DNA of 64,000 nucleotides from Minwuia sp048007105 (GTDB lineage Bacteria; Pseudomonadota; Alphaproteobacteria; Minwuiales; Minwuiaceae), in NCBI RefSeq assembly GCF_048007105.1, contig NZ_CP180352.1, positions 930,001 through 994,000 on the forward strand, written 5' to 3'. The first letter of the stretch is position 1. Every line of letters starts with the position of its first letter. This document shows positions 8,300 through 21,969 of the stretch, piece by piece. Both the position numbers and the translations under genes were made by a program. A model generated the notes under the pieces. That model worked only from the letters and a program-made list of their open reading frames with translations, did no database searches and was not told the DNA's origin.

Positions 8300-9175
8300 A
8301 TGTCCGCCGCACCCTCCTTCCAGGAGCTGATCCTGCGCCTGCACCAGTACTGGTCCGCGCAGGGCTGTCTGATTCTCCAGCCCTATGACATGGAAGTGGG
8401 CGCCGGTACCTTCCACCCGGCGACCACGCTCAGGGCGCTCGGTCCGGAGAGCTGGAACGCGGCCTATGTGCAGCCGTCCAGACGGCCGACAGACGGGCGC
8501 TACGGCGAGAACCCGAACCGGCTGCAGCACTATTACCAGTACCAGGTGATCATGAAGCCGTCCCCGGACGACTTCCAGGAGCTCTATCTGGGCAGCCTCT
8601 ACGAGATCGGCATCGACCCGAAGAACCACGACATCCGCTTCGTCGAGGATGACTGGGAAAGCCCGACGCTGGGCGCCTGGGGGCTGGGCTGGGAAGTCTG
8701 GTGCGACGGCATGGAGGTGAGCCAGTTCACCTATTTCCAGCAGGTCGGCGGCTTCGACTGCAATCCGGTCTCGGGCGAGCTGACCTACGGGCTGGAGCGT
8801 CTGGCGATGTATGTGCAGGGCGTCGACAATGTCTACGACCTCGACTTCAACGGCCGCGGCGTCACCTATGGCGACGTCTTCCTGCAGGCCGAGCGCGAAT
8901 ACTCGGCGCACAATTTCGAGCACGCCAACACCGAGATGCTGTTCCGCCACTTCCAGGACGCCGAGGCCGAGTGCCACGCCATCGCCGGACAGGGCCTCGC
9001 GCTGCCGGCCTATGATCAGTGCATCAAGGCGAGCCACGTCTTCAACCTGCTGGACGCGCGCGGCGTGATCAGCGTGACCGAACGCGCTGCCTATATCGGC
9101 CGGGTCCGCGCGCTGGCCAAGCGCTGCGCCGAGGAATGGCTGATCAGCCGCGGCCACCTGACGGTGGAGGCGTAG
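8300..9175 (+). CDS. glyQ: Glycine--tRNA ligase alpha subunit
   Basis: 291-residue alpha chain of the tetrameric bacterial glycyl-tRNA synthetase, containing the class II catalytic core. Near-invariant family blocks are visible: GCLILQPYDMEVGAGTFHPAT, WNAAYVQPSRRPTDGRYGEN, FVEDDWESPTLGAWGLGWEV and GLERLAMY (motif 3). Length and N-terminus agree with the family. Only 3 bp separate it from glyS, so the two subunits are co-expressed. The 69-bp gap upstream holds an imperfect palindrome (CCGGTACCCGGG and CCCGTCCGGGTA) but no clear promoter. Confidence 0.98.
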   Translation: MSAAPSFQELILRLHQYWSAQGCLILQPYDMEVGAGTFHPATTLRALGPESWNAAYVQPSRRPTDGRYGENPNRLQHYYQYQVIMKPSPDDFQELYLGSLYEIGIDPKNHDIRFVEDDWESPTLGAWGLGWEVWCDGMEVSQFTYFQQVGGFDCNPVSGELTYGLERLAMYVQGVDNVYDLDFNGRGVTYGDVFLQAEREYSAHNFEHANTEMLFRHFQDAEAECHAIAGQGLALPAYDQCIKASHVFNLLDARGVISVTERAAYIGRVRALAKRCAEEWLISRGHLTVEA

Positions 9176-9178
9176 GTC

Positions 9179-11257
9179 ATGGCCGAACTGCTGCTCGAAC
9201 TGTTCTCCGAGGAAATCCCGGCCCGCATGCAGGACCGCGCTGCTGCCGATCTGGCGGGGCTGATCGCGGCCGCCTGCGCGGAAGCCGGGCTGAAGATTGG
9301 CGACGTCGTCCACCATTCCACGCCGCGGCGGCTGACCGTGGTCGTCCGCGATGTGCCGGAGGCCACCGACGATGTCCGCGAGGAGCGCAAGGGCCCGAAG
9401 GCCGACGCGCCGGAAAAGGCCATCGAGGGCTTCCTGCGTTCGACCGGCCTGACCCGCGATCAAGTGGAGGAGCGCGACACGCCGAAGGGCAGGGTGCTGT
9501 TCGCCGTGATCGAGAAGCCCGGCCAGCCCGCCGCCGAGGTGCTGCCCGCGCTGATCGAGGGCGCGATCGCGAAGCTGCCCTGGCCGAAATCCATGCGCTG
9601 GGGCGCGCATCCGGTGCGCTGGGTGCGGCCGCTGCATTCGATCCTCTGCCTGTTCGGCGGCGCGGTGCTGCCGGTCCGCTTCGGCCCGGTGACGGCGTCG
9701 AACACGATACGTGGCCACCGGTTCCACGCGCCGGACGCCTTCGAAGTGACGGACTTTGCGGACTATCAGGCGAAGCTGCTGGATGCCGACGTCATCCTGG
9801 ACCGGGAAGAGCGGAAGCAGGTGATCGACGCCGGGGCCCGCGCGCTGGCCGCCGACAAGGGCGTGCAGCTGATCGACGATGCCGGGCTGCTGGACGAGGT
9901 CGCCGGTCTGGTCGAATGGCCGGTGCCGCTGATGGGCCGGATCGACGACGCCTTCATGGACGTGCCGCCCGAGGTGCTTATCCTGTCCATGCGGACACAC
10001 CAGAAATATTTCGCGACCCGCACGCCCGACGGTGCGCTGTCACCGTTTTTCGTCACCGTCTCCAATCTGACGGCGGAAGACGGGGGCGCGGCCATCACCG
10101 CCGGCAACGAGAAGGTGCTGCGCGCGCGGCTGTCCGATGCGCGCTTCTTCTGGGATCAGGACCGTGAGCGGACGCTTGAGAGCCGCCTGAAGGATCTCGA
10201 TCCCATCGTCTTCCACGCCGCCATGGGTTCGGTCAGGCAGAAGGCCGAGCGCATCTCGATCCTCGCCGGATGGATCGCGGACCAGATCGACGCGGACGTC
10301 ATGGATGCCCGCCGCGCCGGTCTGCTGGCCAAGGCCGACCTGACCACCGAGATGGTCGGCGAGTTCCCGGAACTGCAGGGCCTGATGGGCGCCTACTACG
10401 CACGCCACAACGGCGAGTCGGACGCGGTCGCCGCCGCCATCGCCAGCCACTACAGCCCGGCGGGTCCGAACGACGCCTGTCCGTCCGACAAGGTCGCCGT
10501 CGCCGTGGCGCTGGCCGACAAGCTGGACAGCCTCGCCGGCTTCTTCGGCATCGGCGAGAAGCCGACCGGGTCGAAGGACCCCTACGCGCTTCGCCGCGGG
10601 GCGCTCGGCATCATCCGGCTGGTGCTGGAGAACGGCATTCGCCTCGATCTCGCCGACGCGATCGCGCAGGCGCATGAGCTGGTCTCCGCCGACTTCGCCG
10701 AGGCGCCCCCGGTGCCGCGCGATCAGGTCGTCGCCGAACTGCTGGACTTCATCGCCGACCGCATGGTCGTCGCCCTGCGCGAGAAGGGCGTGCGCCACGA
10801 TCTGGTCAGCGCCGTGATCTCGCTCGGCCGCGACGGGGACCTGATCCGGCTGACGGCGCGGGTGCAGGCGCTGATGGACCTGCTGGAGAGCGACGACGGC
10901 GCCAACCTGCTGATCGCCTACCGCCGCGCGGCCAACATCCTGCGCATCGAGGAGAAGAAGGACGGGCAGAGCTATGCCGGCCCGGCCGACCGCAGCCTGT
11001 TCAAGGGCTCGCCCGAAGCCTCGCTCGGCGCGGCGCTGGAGGCGGCGACCGAGAAGTCGGCCAGGGCCATCGCCCGCGAGGATCTGGCCACGGCCATGGG
11101 CCTGATGGCGGCGCTGCGCGGCCCGGTCGACGCCTTCTTCGATGCGGTCACCGTGAATGCCGACGATCCGGCGCTGCGCGCCAACCGCCTCAAGCTGCTG
11201 GCCGAGATCCGCGACACGCTGCATCAGGTAGCGGATTTCAGCAGGATCGAAGGATAG
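9179..11257 (+). CDS. glyS: Glycine--tRNA ligase beta subunit
   Basis: 692-residue beta subunit, which binds tRNA(Gly) and is essential for aminoacylation with GlyQ. The N-terminus MAELLLELFSEEIPARMQ is the characteristic family start. The central RTHQKYFATR block and the HD-like segment (MVGEFPELQGLMGAYYARHNGE), together with KLDSLAGFFGIGEKPTGSKD, are family hallmarks. An anticodon-binding-like C-terminal domain completes it. It follows glyQ by 3 bp. The 112-bp stretch after it contains a modest hairpin (CCCCCGGCT ... AGCCGGGC around 11281-11311) that may terminate or process the transcript. Confidence 0.98.
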   Translation: MAELLLELFSEEIPARMQDRAAADLAGLIAAACAEAGLKIGDVVHHSTPRRLTVVVRDVPEATDDVREERKGPKADAPEKAIEGFLRSTGLTRDQVEERDTPKGRVLFAVIEKPGQPAAEVLPALIEGAIAKLPWPKSMRWGAHPVRWVRPLHSILCLFGGAVLPVRFGPVTASNTIRGHRFHAPDAFEVTDFADYQAKLLDADVILDREERKQVIDAGARALAADKGVQLIDDAGLLDEVAGLVEWPVPLMGRIDDAFMDVPPEVLILSMRTHQKYFATRTPDGALSPFFVTVSNLTAEDGGAAITAGNEKVLRARLSDARFFWDQDRERTLESRLKDLDPIVFHAAMGSVRQKAERISILAGWIADQIDADVMDARRAGLLAKADLTTEMVGEFPELQGLMGAYYARHNGESDAVAAAIASHYSPAGPNDACPSDKVAVAVALADKLDSLAGFFGIGEKPTGSKDPYALRRGALGIIRLVLENGIRLDLADAIAQAHELVSADFAEAPPVPRDQVVAELLDFIADRMVVALREKGVRHDLVSAVISLGRDGDLIRLTARVQALMDLLESDDGANLLIAYRRAANILRIEEKKDGQSYAGPADRSLFKGSPEASLGAALEAATEKSARAIAREDLATAMGLMAALRGPVDAFFDAVTVNADDPALRANRLKLLAEIRDTLHQVADFSRIEG

Positions 11258-11369
11258 TATCCGGTCCGGATGTTGCGATGCCCCCGGCTGAAACCGGTGT
11301 GAGGAGCCGGGCACTGCAATCCGGCGCAGCCGCCGCTGCGGAATGCGCCACTCGTGAGGAAGACGAACA

Positions 11370-14036
<2,667 letters not shown>

Positions 14037-14066
14037 GGCGCGGCTTTGCCGCCGGTGGACAGACTG

Positions 14067-14428
14067 CCGGATGCCGGCTCGGGGGCCGGCATGACGTGTT
14101 TGCTCTGCGGCGCTGCCACACACCTTCGTCACTCCGGCCTTGAGCCGGGGTCCGAGAAGGCCGTGGCGTGGGGTCTCATACATGCCCGCAGCGGGACTTG
14201 ATCCCGCTGCCCAGTTCCGAGGGCGAACGCCTGATTGTGGGTCCCGGGATCAAGTCCCGGGACGGGTCGGAGGTTGCAATAGCACCTGCCGCCCTCGGGC
14301 CTGACCCGAGGGCCTCAGGTCGCCACCGCCTCAGCGGTTGAACCCACAGGTCCCCGGGTCGGGCCCGGGGACGTCAGAAGGCACGGCGGTTGAACCCTCA
14401 GGTCCCCGGGTCAGGCCCGGGGACGTCA
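14067..14428. repeat. Dense cluster of palindromic repeat modules between ppdK and glmS
   Basis: The convergent gap of about 400 bp holds no gene and is built from hairpin modules: GCCGGCTCGGGGGCCGGC (14073), a CCGGCCTTGAGCCGG type (14132), core GGGACTTGATCCC (14197), core GGGATCAAGTCCC (14251), CCCTCGGGCCTGACCCGAGG (14293) and two forward copies of CCCCGGGTCRGGCCCGGGG (14354 and 14403). The last two are separated by a repeated GCGGTTGAACC segment. The arrangement mixes the two core types seen elsewhere in the window and probably forms the transcript ends of both genes. Confidence 0.78.
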
Positions 14429-14441
14429 AGGGACCGTCGCC

Positions 14442-16265
<1,824 letters not shown>

Positions 16266-16277
16266 CTTCGTTCTTCC

Positions 16278-17630
16278 TTATTTCTTCGCGTTCTTCTTGG
16301 CGGTCTGGGTCTCGCGGAACCGCGCGGCCCATCCGTCATTGCCGGCCTGCTGCGCCCGGGTGAGGGCCAACTGGTCGGCGGGGACATCCCTCGCAATGGT
16401 GCTGCCGGCGCCGACGATGGCGCCGTCGCCGATCTTCACCGGGGCGACCAGCGCGGTGTTGGAGCCGATGAAGGCGCCCGCGCCGATGTCGGTGTGGTAC
16501 TTGAAGAAGCCGTCGTAATTGCAGGTGATGGTGCCGGCGCCGATGTTGGCCTTCCGGCCGACGCGGGCGTCGCCGATATAGGTCAGGTGATTGACCTTGG
16601 CGCCTTCCTCGATCACCGCCTTCTTCACCTCGACGAAATTGCCGATCTTGCCGCCGGTGCGGATTTCCGCGCCCGGACGCAGACGGCCATAGGGGCCGAT
16701 CTCGGCTTCGGGGTGGACCTCGCAGCCCTCCAGATGGCTGAAGGCCTTGATGTGGACATTGTCGTGGATCCGCACGCCGGGCCCGAAGACCACGTTGGGC
16801 TCCACGGTGACGTCCTGGCCGATGACGGTGTCATGGCTGAAATAGACGGTTTCAGGCATCACCAGCGTGGCGCCGCCTGCCATCGCCGCATCGCGCAGCC
16901 GGCGTTGGGCGACCGCCTCGGCCTGGGCCAGCTTGCCCCGGTGATCGACGCCCATGACCTCTTCCGGATCGCCCTCGACGGTGACGCAGGTGCGGCCCGC
17001 GGCCCGGGCGATGGCGACGATATCGGTCAGATAGTATTCGCCCTTGGAATTGTCGTTGCCGATGCGGTCGAGGAACTCGAGCGCGACGCGCCCGTCCAGA
17101 CCCATGATCCCGGCGTTGCAGAAGCCGATCTTCAACTGCGCCTCATTGCAGTCGCGGTGCTCGACGATGGCTTCCAGATGGCCGTCGGCGTCGGTCACCA
17201 GCCGCCCGTAGAGCGTCGGGTCCTTGGGCCGGAAGCCCAGAACGGCCACGGCCGGGTCTTCCGGACCTTCCATGATCTCGGCCATGGCCTGAATGGTCTC
17301 GGTCCGCAGCAGCGGGGTGTCGCCGAACAGCACCAGAACCGTGCCGTCGAAGCCGTCCAGCTGCTCCCGCGCTGCCAGCACCGCATGGCCGGTGCCCAGC
17401 GCCTCGGTCTGGACCGCGGTGTCGGCCGGTGCGACGGCGGCGCGTACGTCGTCCTGGCCCGGAGAGGTCACGACGACCGTCCGCGCGGGATCCAGCGGCG
17501 CCAGCGCCTTCTGGATGTGGTTGATCATCGGCAGTCCGGCCACCGGATGCAGCACCTTCGGCAGCACGGATTTCATCCGTGTGCCCATTCCGGCCGCCAG
17601 GATGACAGCGGCTACGGCTCGTTCGCCCAT
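16278..17630 (-). CDS. glmU: Bifunctional N-acetylglucosamine-1-phosphate uridyltransferase / glucosamine-1-phosphate acetyltransferase
   Basis: 450 residues. The N-terminal nucleotidyltransferase domain begins AAVILAAGMGTRMKSVLPKV (the LxxGxGTRMxS...K signature). The C-terminal left-handed beta-helix (about 250-430) has hexapeptide repeats, with acetyltransferase motifs HLTYIGDARVGRKANIGAG and TITCNYDGFFKYHT. It makes UDP-GlcNAc. Upstream gene of the glmU-glmS pair. The 116-bp divergent gap to the phosphatase gene holds the promoter region; GGGGAG lies just ahead of the ATG. Confidence 0.98.
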   Translation of the reverse strand: MGERAVAAVILAAGMGTRMKSVLPKVLHPVAGLPMINHIQKALAPLDPARTVVVTSPGQDDVRAAVAPADTAVQTEALGTGHAVLAAREQLDGFDGTVLVLFGDTPLLRTETIQAMAEIMEGPEDPAVAVLGFRPKDPTLYGRLVTDADGHLEAIVEHRDCNEAQLKIGFCNAGIMGLDGRVALEFLDRIGNDNSKGEYYLTDIVAIARAAGRTCVTVEGDPEEVMGVDHRGKLAQAEAVAQRRLRDAAMAGGATLVMPETVYFSHDTVIGQDVTVEPNVVFGPGVRIHDNVHIKAFSHLEGCEVHPEAEIGPYGRLRPGAEIRTGGKIGNFVEVKKAVIEEGAKVNHLTYIGDARVGRKANIGAGTITCNYDGFFKYHTDIGAGAFIGSNTALVAPVKIGDGAIVGAGSTIARDVPADQLALTRAQQAGNDGWAARFRETQTAKKNAKK

Positions 17631-17746
17631 ATTCTGCTCCCCAGAGATGGCTGCGAAATGCTATGGCATGACCCATTCCGCAGCGCCAATTCAAACATCG
17701 TTTCAGTGATTTGCAGAAACCGCGCCAGCCGCTCCGTGGAGGATTC

Positions 17747-18418
17747 ATGACGCGCCCCACCATTGTGTTCGATCTGGACGGCACCCTTGCCGACACCGCC
17801 CCCGACCTCTACGGCACGGTCTGCTACCTGCTGGCGAAGGAGGGGCGGCCAAGCGTGCCCTTCGCGCGGATGAAGGAATTCATCGGCGATGGCGCGGGTC
17901 CGATGATCATGGGCAGCTTCGGCGACACCGGCGGCGCGCCGGAAGGCGACGACTACAAGCGGCTGCTGAAGGATTTCCTCGACTACTACGTGGTGCATCT
18001 GGCCGACCGCAGTCAGCCCTTCCCCGAGGCGCTGGGGGCGATCCATCGCTGGAAGGCGCGCGGGGCGCTGATCGCGATCTGCACCAACAAGAAGATCGAG
18101 TTCGCGGAAAAGCAGTTGGCGGCCTGGCGCATCCGGCACCTGTTCGACGCCGTGAAGGGCGCGGACAGCTATCCCTTCCGCAAGCCCGACGGACGGCATC
18201 TGACCGAGACCATCAGGGCCGCCGGCGGCGATCCGGCCTGCGCCGTCATGATCGGCGATTCGGCCTCCGACACCGGCGCGGCCCGCAATGCCGGCGTGCC
18301 GGTGATCGCGGTCAGCTTCGGCTACGGCCGCACCCCGGCGCACGAACTCGACGCCGACCGGGTGATCGACAGCTTCATCCAGCTCGACCGCGCCGCGATG
18401 GAGCTGATGGGGCTGTAG
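17747..18418 (+). CDS. gph: HAD-family phosphatase, phosphoglycolate phosphatase-like
   Basis: 223 residues from the ATG at 17747, which has GGAGG 7 bases upstream; an in-frame ATG at 17711 adds 12 residues and lacks a clear ribosome binding site. HAD motif I is IVFDLDGTLADTAPDL with nucleophile Asp, motif II is ICTNK, and motif III/IV is KPDGRHL...VMIGDSASDTGAARNAGVP. The cap and overall order match Gph, which removes 2-phosphoglycolate formed during DNA repair. Other HAD substrates cannot be excluded. Divergent from glmU. Confidence 0.85.
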   Translation: MTRPTIVFDLDGTLADTAPDLYGTVCYLLAKEGRPSVPFARMKEFIGDGAGPMIMGSFGDTGGAPEGDDYKRLLKDFLDYYVVHLADRSQPFPEALGAIHRWKARGALIAICTNKKIEFAEKQLAAWRIRHLFDAVKGADSYPFRKPDGRHLTETIRAAGGDPACAVMIGDSASDTGAARNAGVPVIAVSFGYGRTPAHELDADRVIDSFIQLDRAAMELMGL

Positions 18419-18440
18419 TCGCTCGCGCCTCGCCACTCCT

Positions 18441-18530
18441 GTCGCCCCGGGCTTGACCCGGGGGCCTCACGGTTCCGACGCCCGGGCGGTGGCGGTCTCA
18501 GGTTCCTTGGTCGAGCCCGGGGACATCAGG
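18441..18530. repeat. Palindromic repeat pair (CTTGA core) after gph
   Basis: A forward CCCCGGGCTTGACCCGGGG module at about 18445 and a partner with core TCGAGCCCGGGG at about 18510, separated by a CGCCCGGGCGGTGG segment that also recurs in the 3.0 kb cluster (3009-3022). Same family as the other gap fillers. Confidence 0.7.
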
Positions 18531-18768
18531 TGTGTGAGGGACGGTCTGAACAGGTGCCTCCCCCCTGGCAGGGGGCGGCCGGCGCGCAGCGACGGGTGGG
18601 GGAAAGTGAAACCGCGCTGCGTGGGAAGGTCCGGCTGGCACGCAGCGCGGCTCAGATTCTTCCGGCAAGGACTGAGCCGCCCGTCTGTCCGACCCAGCCA
18701 TCCCCAGACGGGCGGTTTCCGAGCTCCTCCCACCCCCACCCAACCCTCCCCCTCGGAGAGGGAGGGCT
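18531..18768. other. Non-coding gap with further inverted repeats
   Basis: No convincing gene. It holds CTCCCCC/GGGGGCG and GCGCAGCG inverted repeats at 18555-18660, a CCGCCCGTCTG ... CAGACGGGCGG stem (18678-18717, 11-bp arms) and the palindrome CCTCCCCCTCGGAGAGGGAG at about 18745. The last lies at the 3' end of the DUF1848 gene and may end its transcript. Open frames here are short and inconsistent between strands. Confidence 0.5.
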
Positions 18769-19632
18769 CTACCTGGGATGCCGGTTCAACGGTGCCCGTC
18801 CGCCCACGGCGGCTTTCGCCTTCTCGTGGTCGTTGACGGCGTAGCAGTAGAGGCAGCCATGGGCGCAGCTGTCATAGGCGCCGATGTCGCGTGATTCGGC
18901 GCAGTCGCAGCCCGGGCGGTTGCCCTTCTGCTTCGACCGGAAGGACGCGCTGCCGATCCGCTGCAGCCGGCCGGCATCGACGCATTTCGCAGCGGTCATC
19001 GGTTCCGAGAGCAGATGCGGCTGGCTGCAGAGCGTCGGCCTCAGCCCGCGTTCCGCCGCCGCCCCGGCCAGATCCGCCAGCAGCGCGCGCTTGGCGTCGT
19101 CGTCCGGGTCCGACACGTCCACTGCCGGCGCGTGGCGCTTCAGGTTCCGTTTCGACTTCGCGTAGAGCGTCGCCGCCGAGAAGGTGACCTCGTCGACCTG
19201 GCCGGCGAGCCGGTCCGCAAGCCGACGGAAGTTGTCGCGGTGGAAGTCCGCGCCGGTCAGCCCGGTCCAGATGACCGGGTCATAGCGCCAGACGACGCGG
19301 CCCGGCCCCTGTTCCGCCGCGATCCGTGCGATCTCGGCGATGGCGTGGTCCGCCGGCGGGACGCCGCGTTCCAGTGTCTCGGGGTAGCCGGTAACCGTGT
19401 ACTGAATGACGAAGGGCGCGATCCGGCCGGCCTCGGTCAGGCCGTCCCGGAAGGGGCGTGCATTGCGGGTCCAGAAGATGAAGCCGTCGACATCCTCGGG
19501 CGCCAGCGAGACGCGGTAGTCCGGCCCGCCATAGGGGTTCTTCACCGTGGCGAAGCCCTGCGCCAGCTGACGGCGGAAGCGCGCGGCGTGGAAGGCGGGA
19601 ATGTCCGAGCGGTAGCTCGCCGAGACGATCAA
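18769..19632 (-). CDS. DUF1848 family protein
   Basis: 287 residues. MIVSASYRSDIPAFHAARF and the central DGFIFWTRNARPF...VIQYTVTGYP...VVWRYDPVIWT match the DUF1848 family. The C-terminal region has a cysteine cluster, GCDCAESRDIGAYDSCAHGCLYCYA, that could bind an iron-sulfur cluster or zinc. It does not match the CxxxCxxC of radical SAM enzymes at the usual N-terminal place. The family's biochemical function is not established. It lies 7 bp after the DUF1244 gene on the same strand. Confidence 0.85.
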   Translation of the reverse strand: MIVSASYRSDIPAFHAARFRRQLAQGFATVKNPYGGPDYRVSLAPEDVDGFIFWTRNARPFRDGLTEAGRIAPFVIQYTVTGYPETLERGVPPADHAIAEIARIAAEQGPGRVVWRYDPVIWTGLTGADFHRDNFRRLADRLAGQVDEVTFSAATLYAKSKRNLKRHAPAVDVSDPDDDAKRALLADLAGAAAERGLRPTLCSQPHLLSEPMTAAKCVDAGRLQRIGSASFRSKQKGNRPGCDCAESRDIGAYDSCAHGCLYCYAVNDHEKAKAAVGGRAPLNRHPR

Positions 19633-19639
19633 GCGCCGG

Positions 19640-19936
19640 TCAGTGACCGCCGCCCTGGGCGTCGAAAGCCTTCTTCTGCTCGGGCGAGGCCTCGGTCATG
19701 TACTTGTCCTTCCACTCGCCGTAGGGCATGCCGTAGACGATCTCGCGCGACTCGTCCTTGGACATGTCGATCCCCTTGTCCTCGGCGGCCTCGCGGTACC
19801 AGTTCGACAGACAGTTGCGGCAGAACCCGCCGAGATTCATCAGGTCGATGTTCTGCACGTCGGTGCGCTCGCGAAGATGGCCGACCAGGCGGCGGAACGC
19901 GGCGGCTTCCAGTTCGGTCTGCGTCTGCTTGTCCAT
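19640..19936 (-). CDS. DUF1244 family protein
   Basis: 98 residues from the ATG at 19936; the much longer open frame upstream is a shadow of the ligase gene. The family core MNLGGFCRNCLSNWYREAAE is present, with the FCRNC pair of cysteines (Cys39, Cys42), followed by EIVYGMPYGEWKDKYQ-like sequence (here KDKYMTEAS). Small soluble alphaproteobacterial protein of unknown role; the paired Cys residues could bind metal. Part of the run from the N-formylglutamate amidohydrolase-like gene to DUF1848. Confidence 0.9.
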   Translation of the reverse strand: MDKQTQTELEAAAFRRLVGHLRERTDVQNIDLMNLGGFCRNCLSNWYREAAEDKGIDMSKDESREIVYGMPYGEWKDKYMTEASPEQKKAFDAQGGGH

Positions 19937-19983
19937 GGCGTGATCCTCCGTTTCGTCTCCCCCAGATAAGGCGGGTGGCGCGC

Positions 19984-21123
19984 TCAATCCAGCCCCGCGC
20001 CGGTGCGCTCGACCAGATCGGCGACCACCGCCTTCAGCGCCGTGCGGTCGTCGTCGCCGGCCGCCTTGCGCTCCTCGAACAGCTTCAGCTGCCGGCTGGC
20101 CGAGGTGCCGCGCATCGCGATCGTGCGGGCGTGCCGGATCTCGTTCTGGCAGCCCAGCGCCTCCGCGTCCTCGGCCACCAGTTCGAAGATCTCCTCGATC
20201 AGGTCGGCATAGGGCACCTGCTGGCCCTTGCCGAAATCGACCAGCTTGCCGGTCGCGCCGTGACGCATGGCCAGCCAGCGGTTCTCCCGGATCAGGGCGG
20301 CCGGGTAGATGCGCCAGCGCTGGTTGTTGCGCTTCAGCCGGATCAGCATCCGGATCAGGCACAGATACAGCGCAGCGACCGCGATGGCGTCGTCGATCTC
20401 CGTGCAGACATCGGCGACGCGCATCTCCAGCGTCGGATACTTGGCGCTTGGCCGGATGTCCCACCAGAGCTTGGAGGCGTCCTCGATCACGCCGGCATTG
20501 ATGAACTGCTGCACCAGGCGGTCGTATTCAGGCCAGGACGAGAAGGCTTCCGGCATGCCGGTGCGCGGCAGGGCGTCGAACACGGTCAGGCGGTAGGACT
20601 GCAGGCCCGAGATCCGGCCCTGCCAGAAGGGCGAGGAGGTGGTCAGCGCCAGCAGATGCGGCAGGAAGTACCGCACCTGGTTCATGATATCGATGCGCAG
20701 CTCGTCATCCTCGATGCAGACATGGACATGCATGCCGCAGATCAGCAGCCGGCGGACCACCGACTGCAGGTCCCGCGCGAGGGTCTCGTAGCGCTCCTTG
20801 CGCGTCGGGTGCTGCGCCGACCACTCGGCGAAGGGATGGGTCGAGGCCGCGGCGAAGGCGAGCCCGTGCTCGCCGACCGCGGTCCGGACCGCGCGGCGAA
20901 GCTCCACCAGGGCCGCGCGGACCTCGGCGACCGTGGCGCAGACCCGGGTCCCGACCTCGATCTGCGCGCGCAGGAATTCCGGCGTGACCAGCTGGTCCGG
21001 CGCCAGCGCCTGGGCCCGCTCCAGCAGGCTCTCCGGCGGGTCGGCCGCCAGGTCGAGTGTCTCAGGGTCGATGAGGAGGTATTCCTCCTCGATTCCCATG
21101 GTCAGGCTCGGGTCGTCCATCAT
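19984..21123 (-). CDS. Carboxylate-amine ligase (GCS2/YbdK type)
   Basis: 379 residues from the ATG at 21123, which has GGGAGG about 10 bases upstream; an ATG at 21207 lies inside the preceding gene and was rejected. TMGIEEEYLLIDPETLDL is the family N-terminal motif. LLICGMHVHVCIEDDELRIDIMNQ carries the HVHV segment, and WWDIRPSAKYPTLEMRVADV is another hallmark. These ATP-dependent ligases resemble gamma-glutamylcysteine synthetase, but their substrate is usually unproven. It starts 4 bp behind the N-formylglutamate amidohydrolase-like gene, so the two are probably co-expressed. Confidence 0.92.
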   Translation of the reverse strand: MMDDPSLTMGIEEEYLLIDPETLDLAADPPESLLERAQALAPDQLVTPEFLRAQIEVGTRVCATVAEVRAALVELRRAVRTAVGEHGLAFAAASTHPFAEWSAQHPTRKERYETLARDLQSVVRRLLICGMHVHVCIEDDELRIDIMNQVRYFLPHLLALTTSSPFWQGRISGLQSYRLTVFDALPRTGMPEAFSSWPEYDRLVQQFINAGVIEDASKLWWDIRPSAKYPTLEMRVADVCTEIDDAIAVAALYLCLIRMLIRLKRNNQRWRIYPAALIRENRWLAMRHGATGKLVDFGKGQQVPYADLIEEIFELVAEDAEALGCQNEIRHARTIAMRGTSASRQLKLFEERKAAGDDDRTALKAVVADLVERTGAGLD

Positions 21124-21127
21124 GGGT

Positions 21128-21910
21128 TCAAGCCTCCCCGAAGAAGCCGCCCGGCGAGAGTGCCTCGCGGAAGGCGGTTGCGATGCGTTCGGCCCATGTC
21201 TCGGCATCGGGCAGGGTCTCGATCAGGTCCTGACGGATTTCCAGCGCGATATAGGGCCGTCCTGCATCGATGGCGTGGCGGAAGATCGAATGCGACTTCG
21301 GCTGGTCGACCGAATAGGGCTGATTGTCGCCGGTCACGATGGCCGTGTCCTGATGCAGCACCTTCAGCAGCGCGTCGCTTTCCGGGCTGCCGCCGTGATG
21401 CAGCACGCCCAGATGCCAGGGCCGTCCCTTGCCGCCGATCCGTGGCGTGAAGCTGTGGATGAACAGCAGCACCGGCGCGCCGTCGAAACCGGCGATCAGA
21501 CGCTCGACCTCGGCGTGGTAGGTCGCGTGCCAGGCCAGCCGCTCGGTCCGCTCCGCCTCGCCGATCCCGTCATTGCCGGTGACATGGGTGCCGTCGGAGC
21601 GGGCGGGGATGGCGCTGGGATCCTCCGGATAGCGGTTGAGATCGACCAGCAGGCGCGATGCGCCGCCCATGATCGCCGGCGCATCCAGCAGATCCGACAG
21701 CGTCCGGGTGACGGCCGCCGCGCCGACGTCCCAGGCGATGTGTTCGAACATCTTGTCCGGATCGATCCCCAGCGTGCCGTAGCGCCGCGGCAGCGCATTG
21801 GAGGCGTGATCGCAGACCAGCAAGGCCCGTGCGGCGCCGTCCGTGTTCAGAAGGTGGAAGGGCGGCGGGTCTTCATCGCCCTGCGGCCGCAATGTCATGA
21901 GATCGAACAT
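21128..21910 (-). CDS. N-formylglutamate amidohydrolase-like protein
   Basis: 260 residues with the FGase fold. ALLVCDHASNALPRRYGTLG carries the conserved DHAS motif, and LLVDLNRYPEDPSAIP, LLFIHSFTPRIGG and YIALEIRQDLIE are further family blocks with probable zinc ligands (His, Glu). Relatives hydrolyse N-formylglutamate in histidine breakdown, but no hut genes are nearby. The pairing with a carboxylate-amine ligase suggests a different amide substrate. First gene of the 21.9-18.8 kb minus-strand run. Confidence 0.88.
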   Translation of the reverse strand: MFDLMTLRPQGDEDPPPFHLLNTDGAARALLVCDHASNALPRRYGTLGIDPDKMFEHIAWDVGAAAVTRTLSDLLDAPAIMGGASRLLVDLNRYPEDPSAIPARSDGTHVTGNDGIGEAERTERLAWHATYHAEVERLIAGFDGAPVLLFIHSFTPRIGGKGRPWHLGVLHHGGSPESDALLKVLHQDTAIVTGDNQPYSVDQPKSHSIFRHAIDAGRPYIALEIRQDLIETLPDAETWAERIATAFREALSPGGFFGEA

Positions 21911-21969
21911 GACCGATGGATAGCGCGGCGGCGGCGATTTTCACAGCGGCCAGTTGGCCGCGCCGGCGG

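Noticed and set aside
18769..19632. Radical SAM enzyme based on the Cys cluster of the DUF1848 protein
   Set aside because: The cluster is near the C-terminus and does not have CxxxCxxC spacing followed by a SAM-binding barrel.
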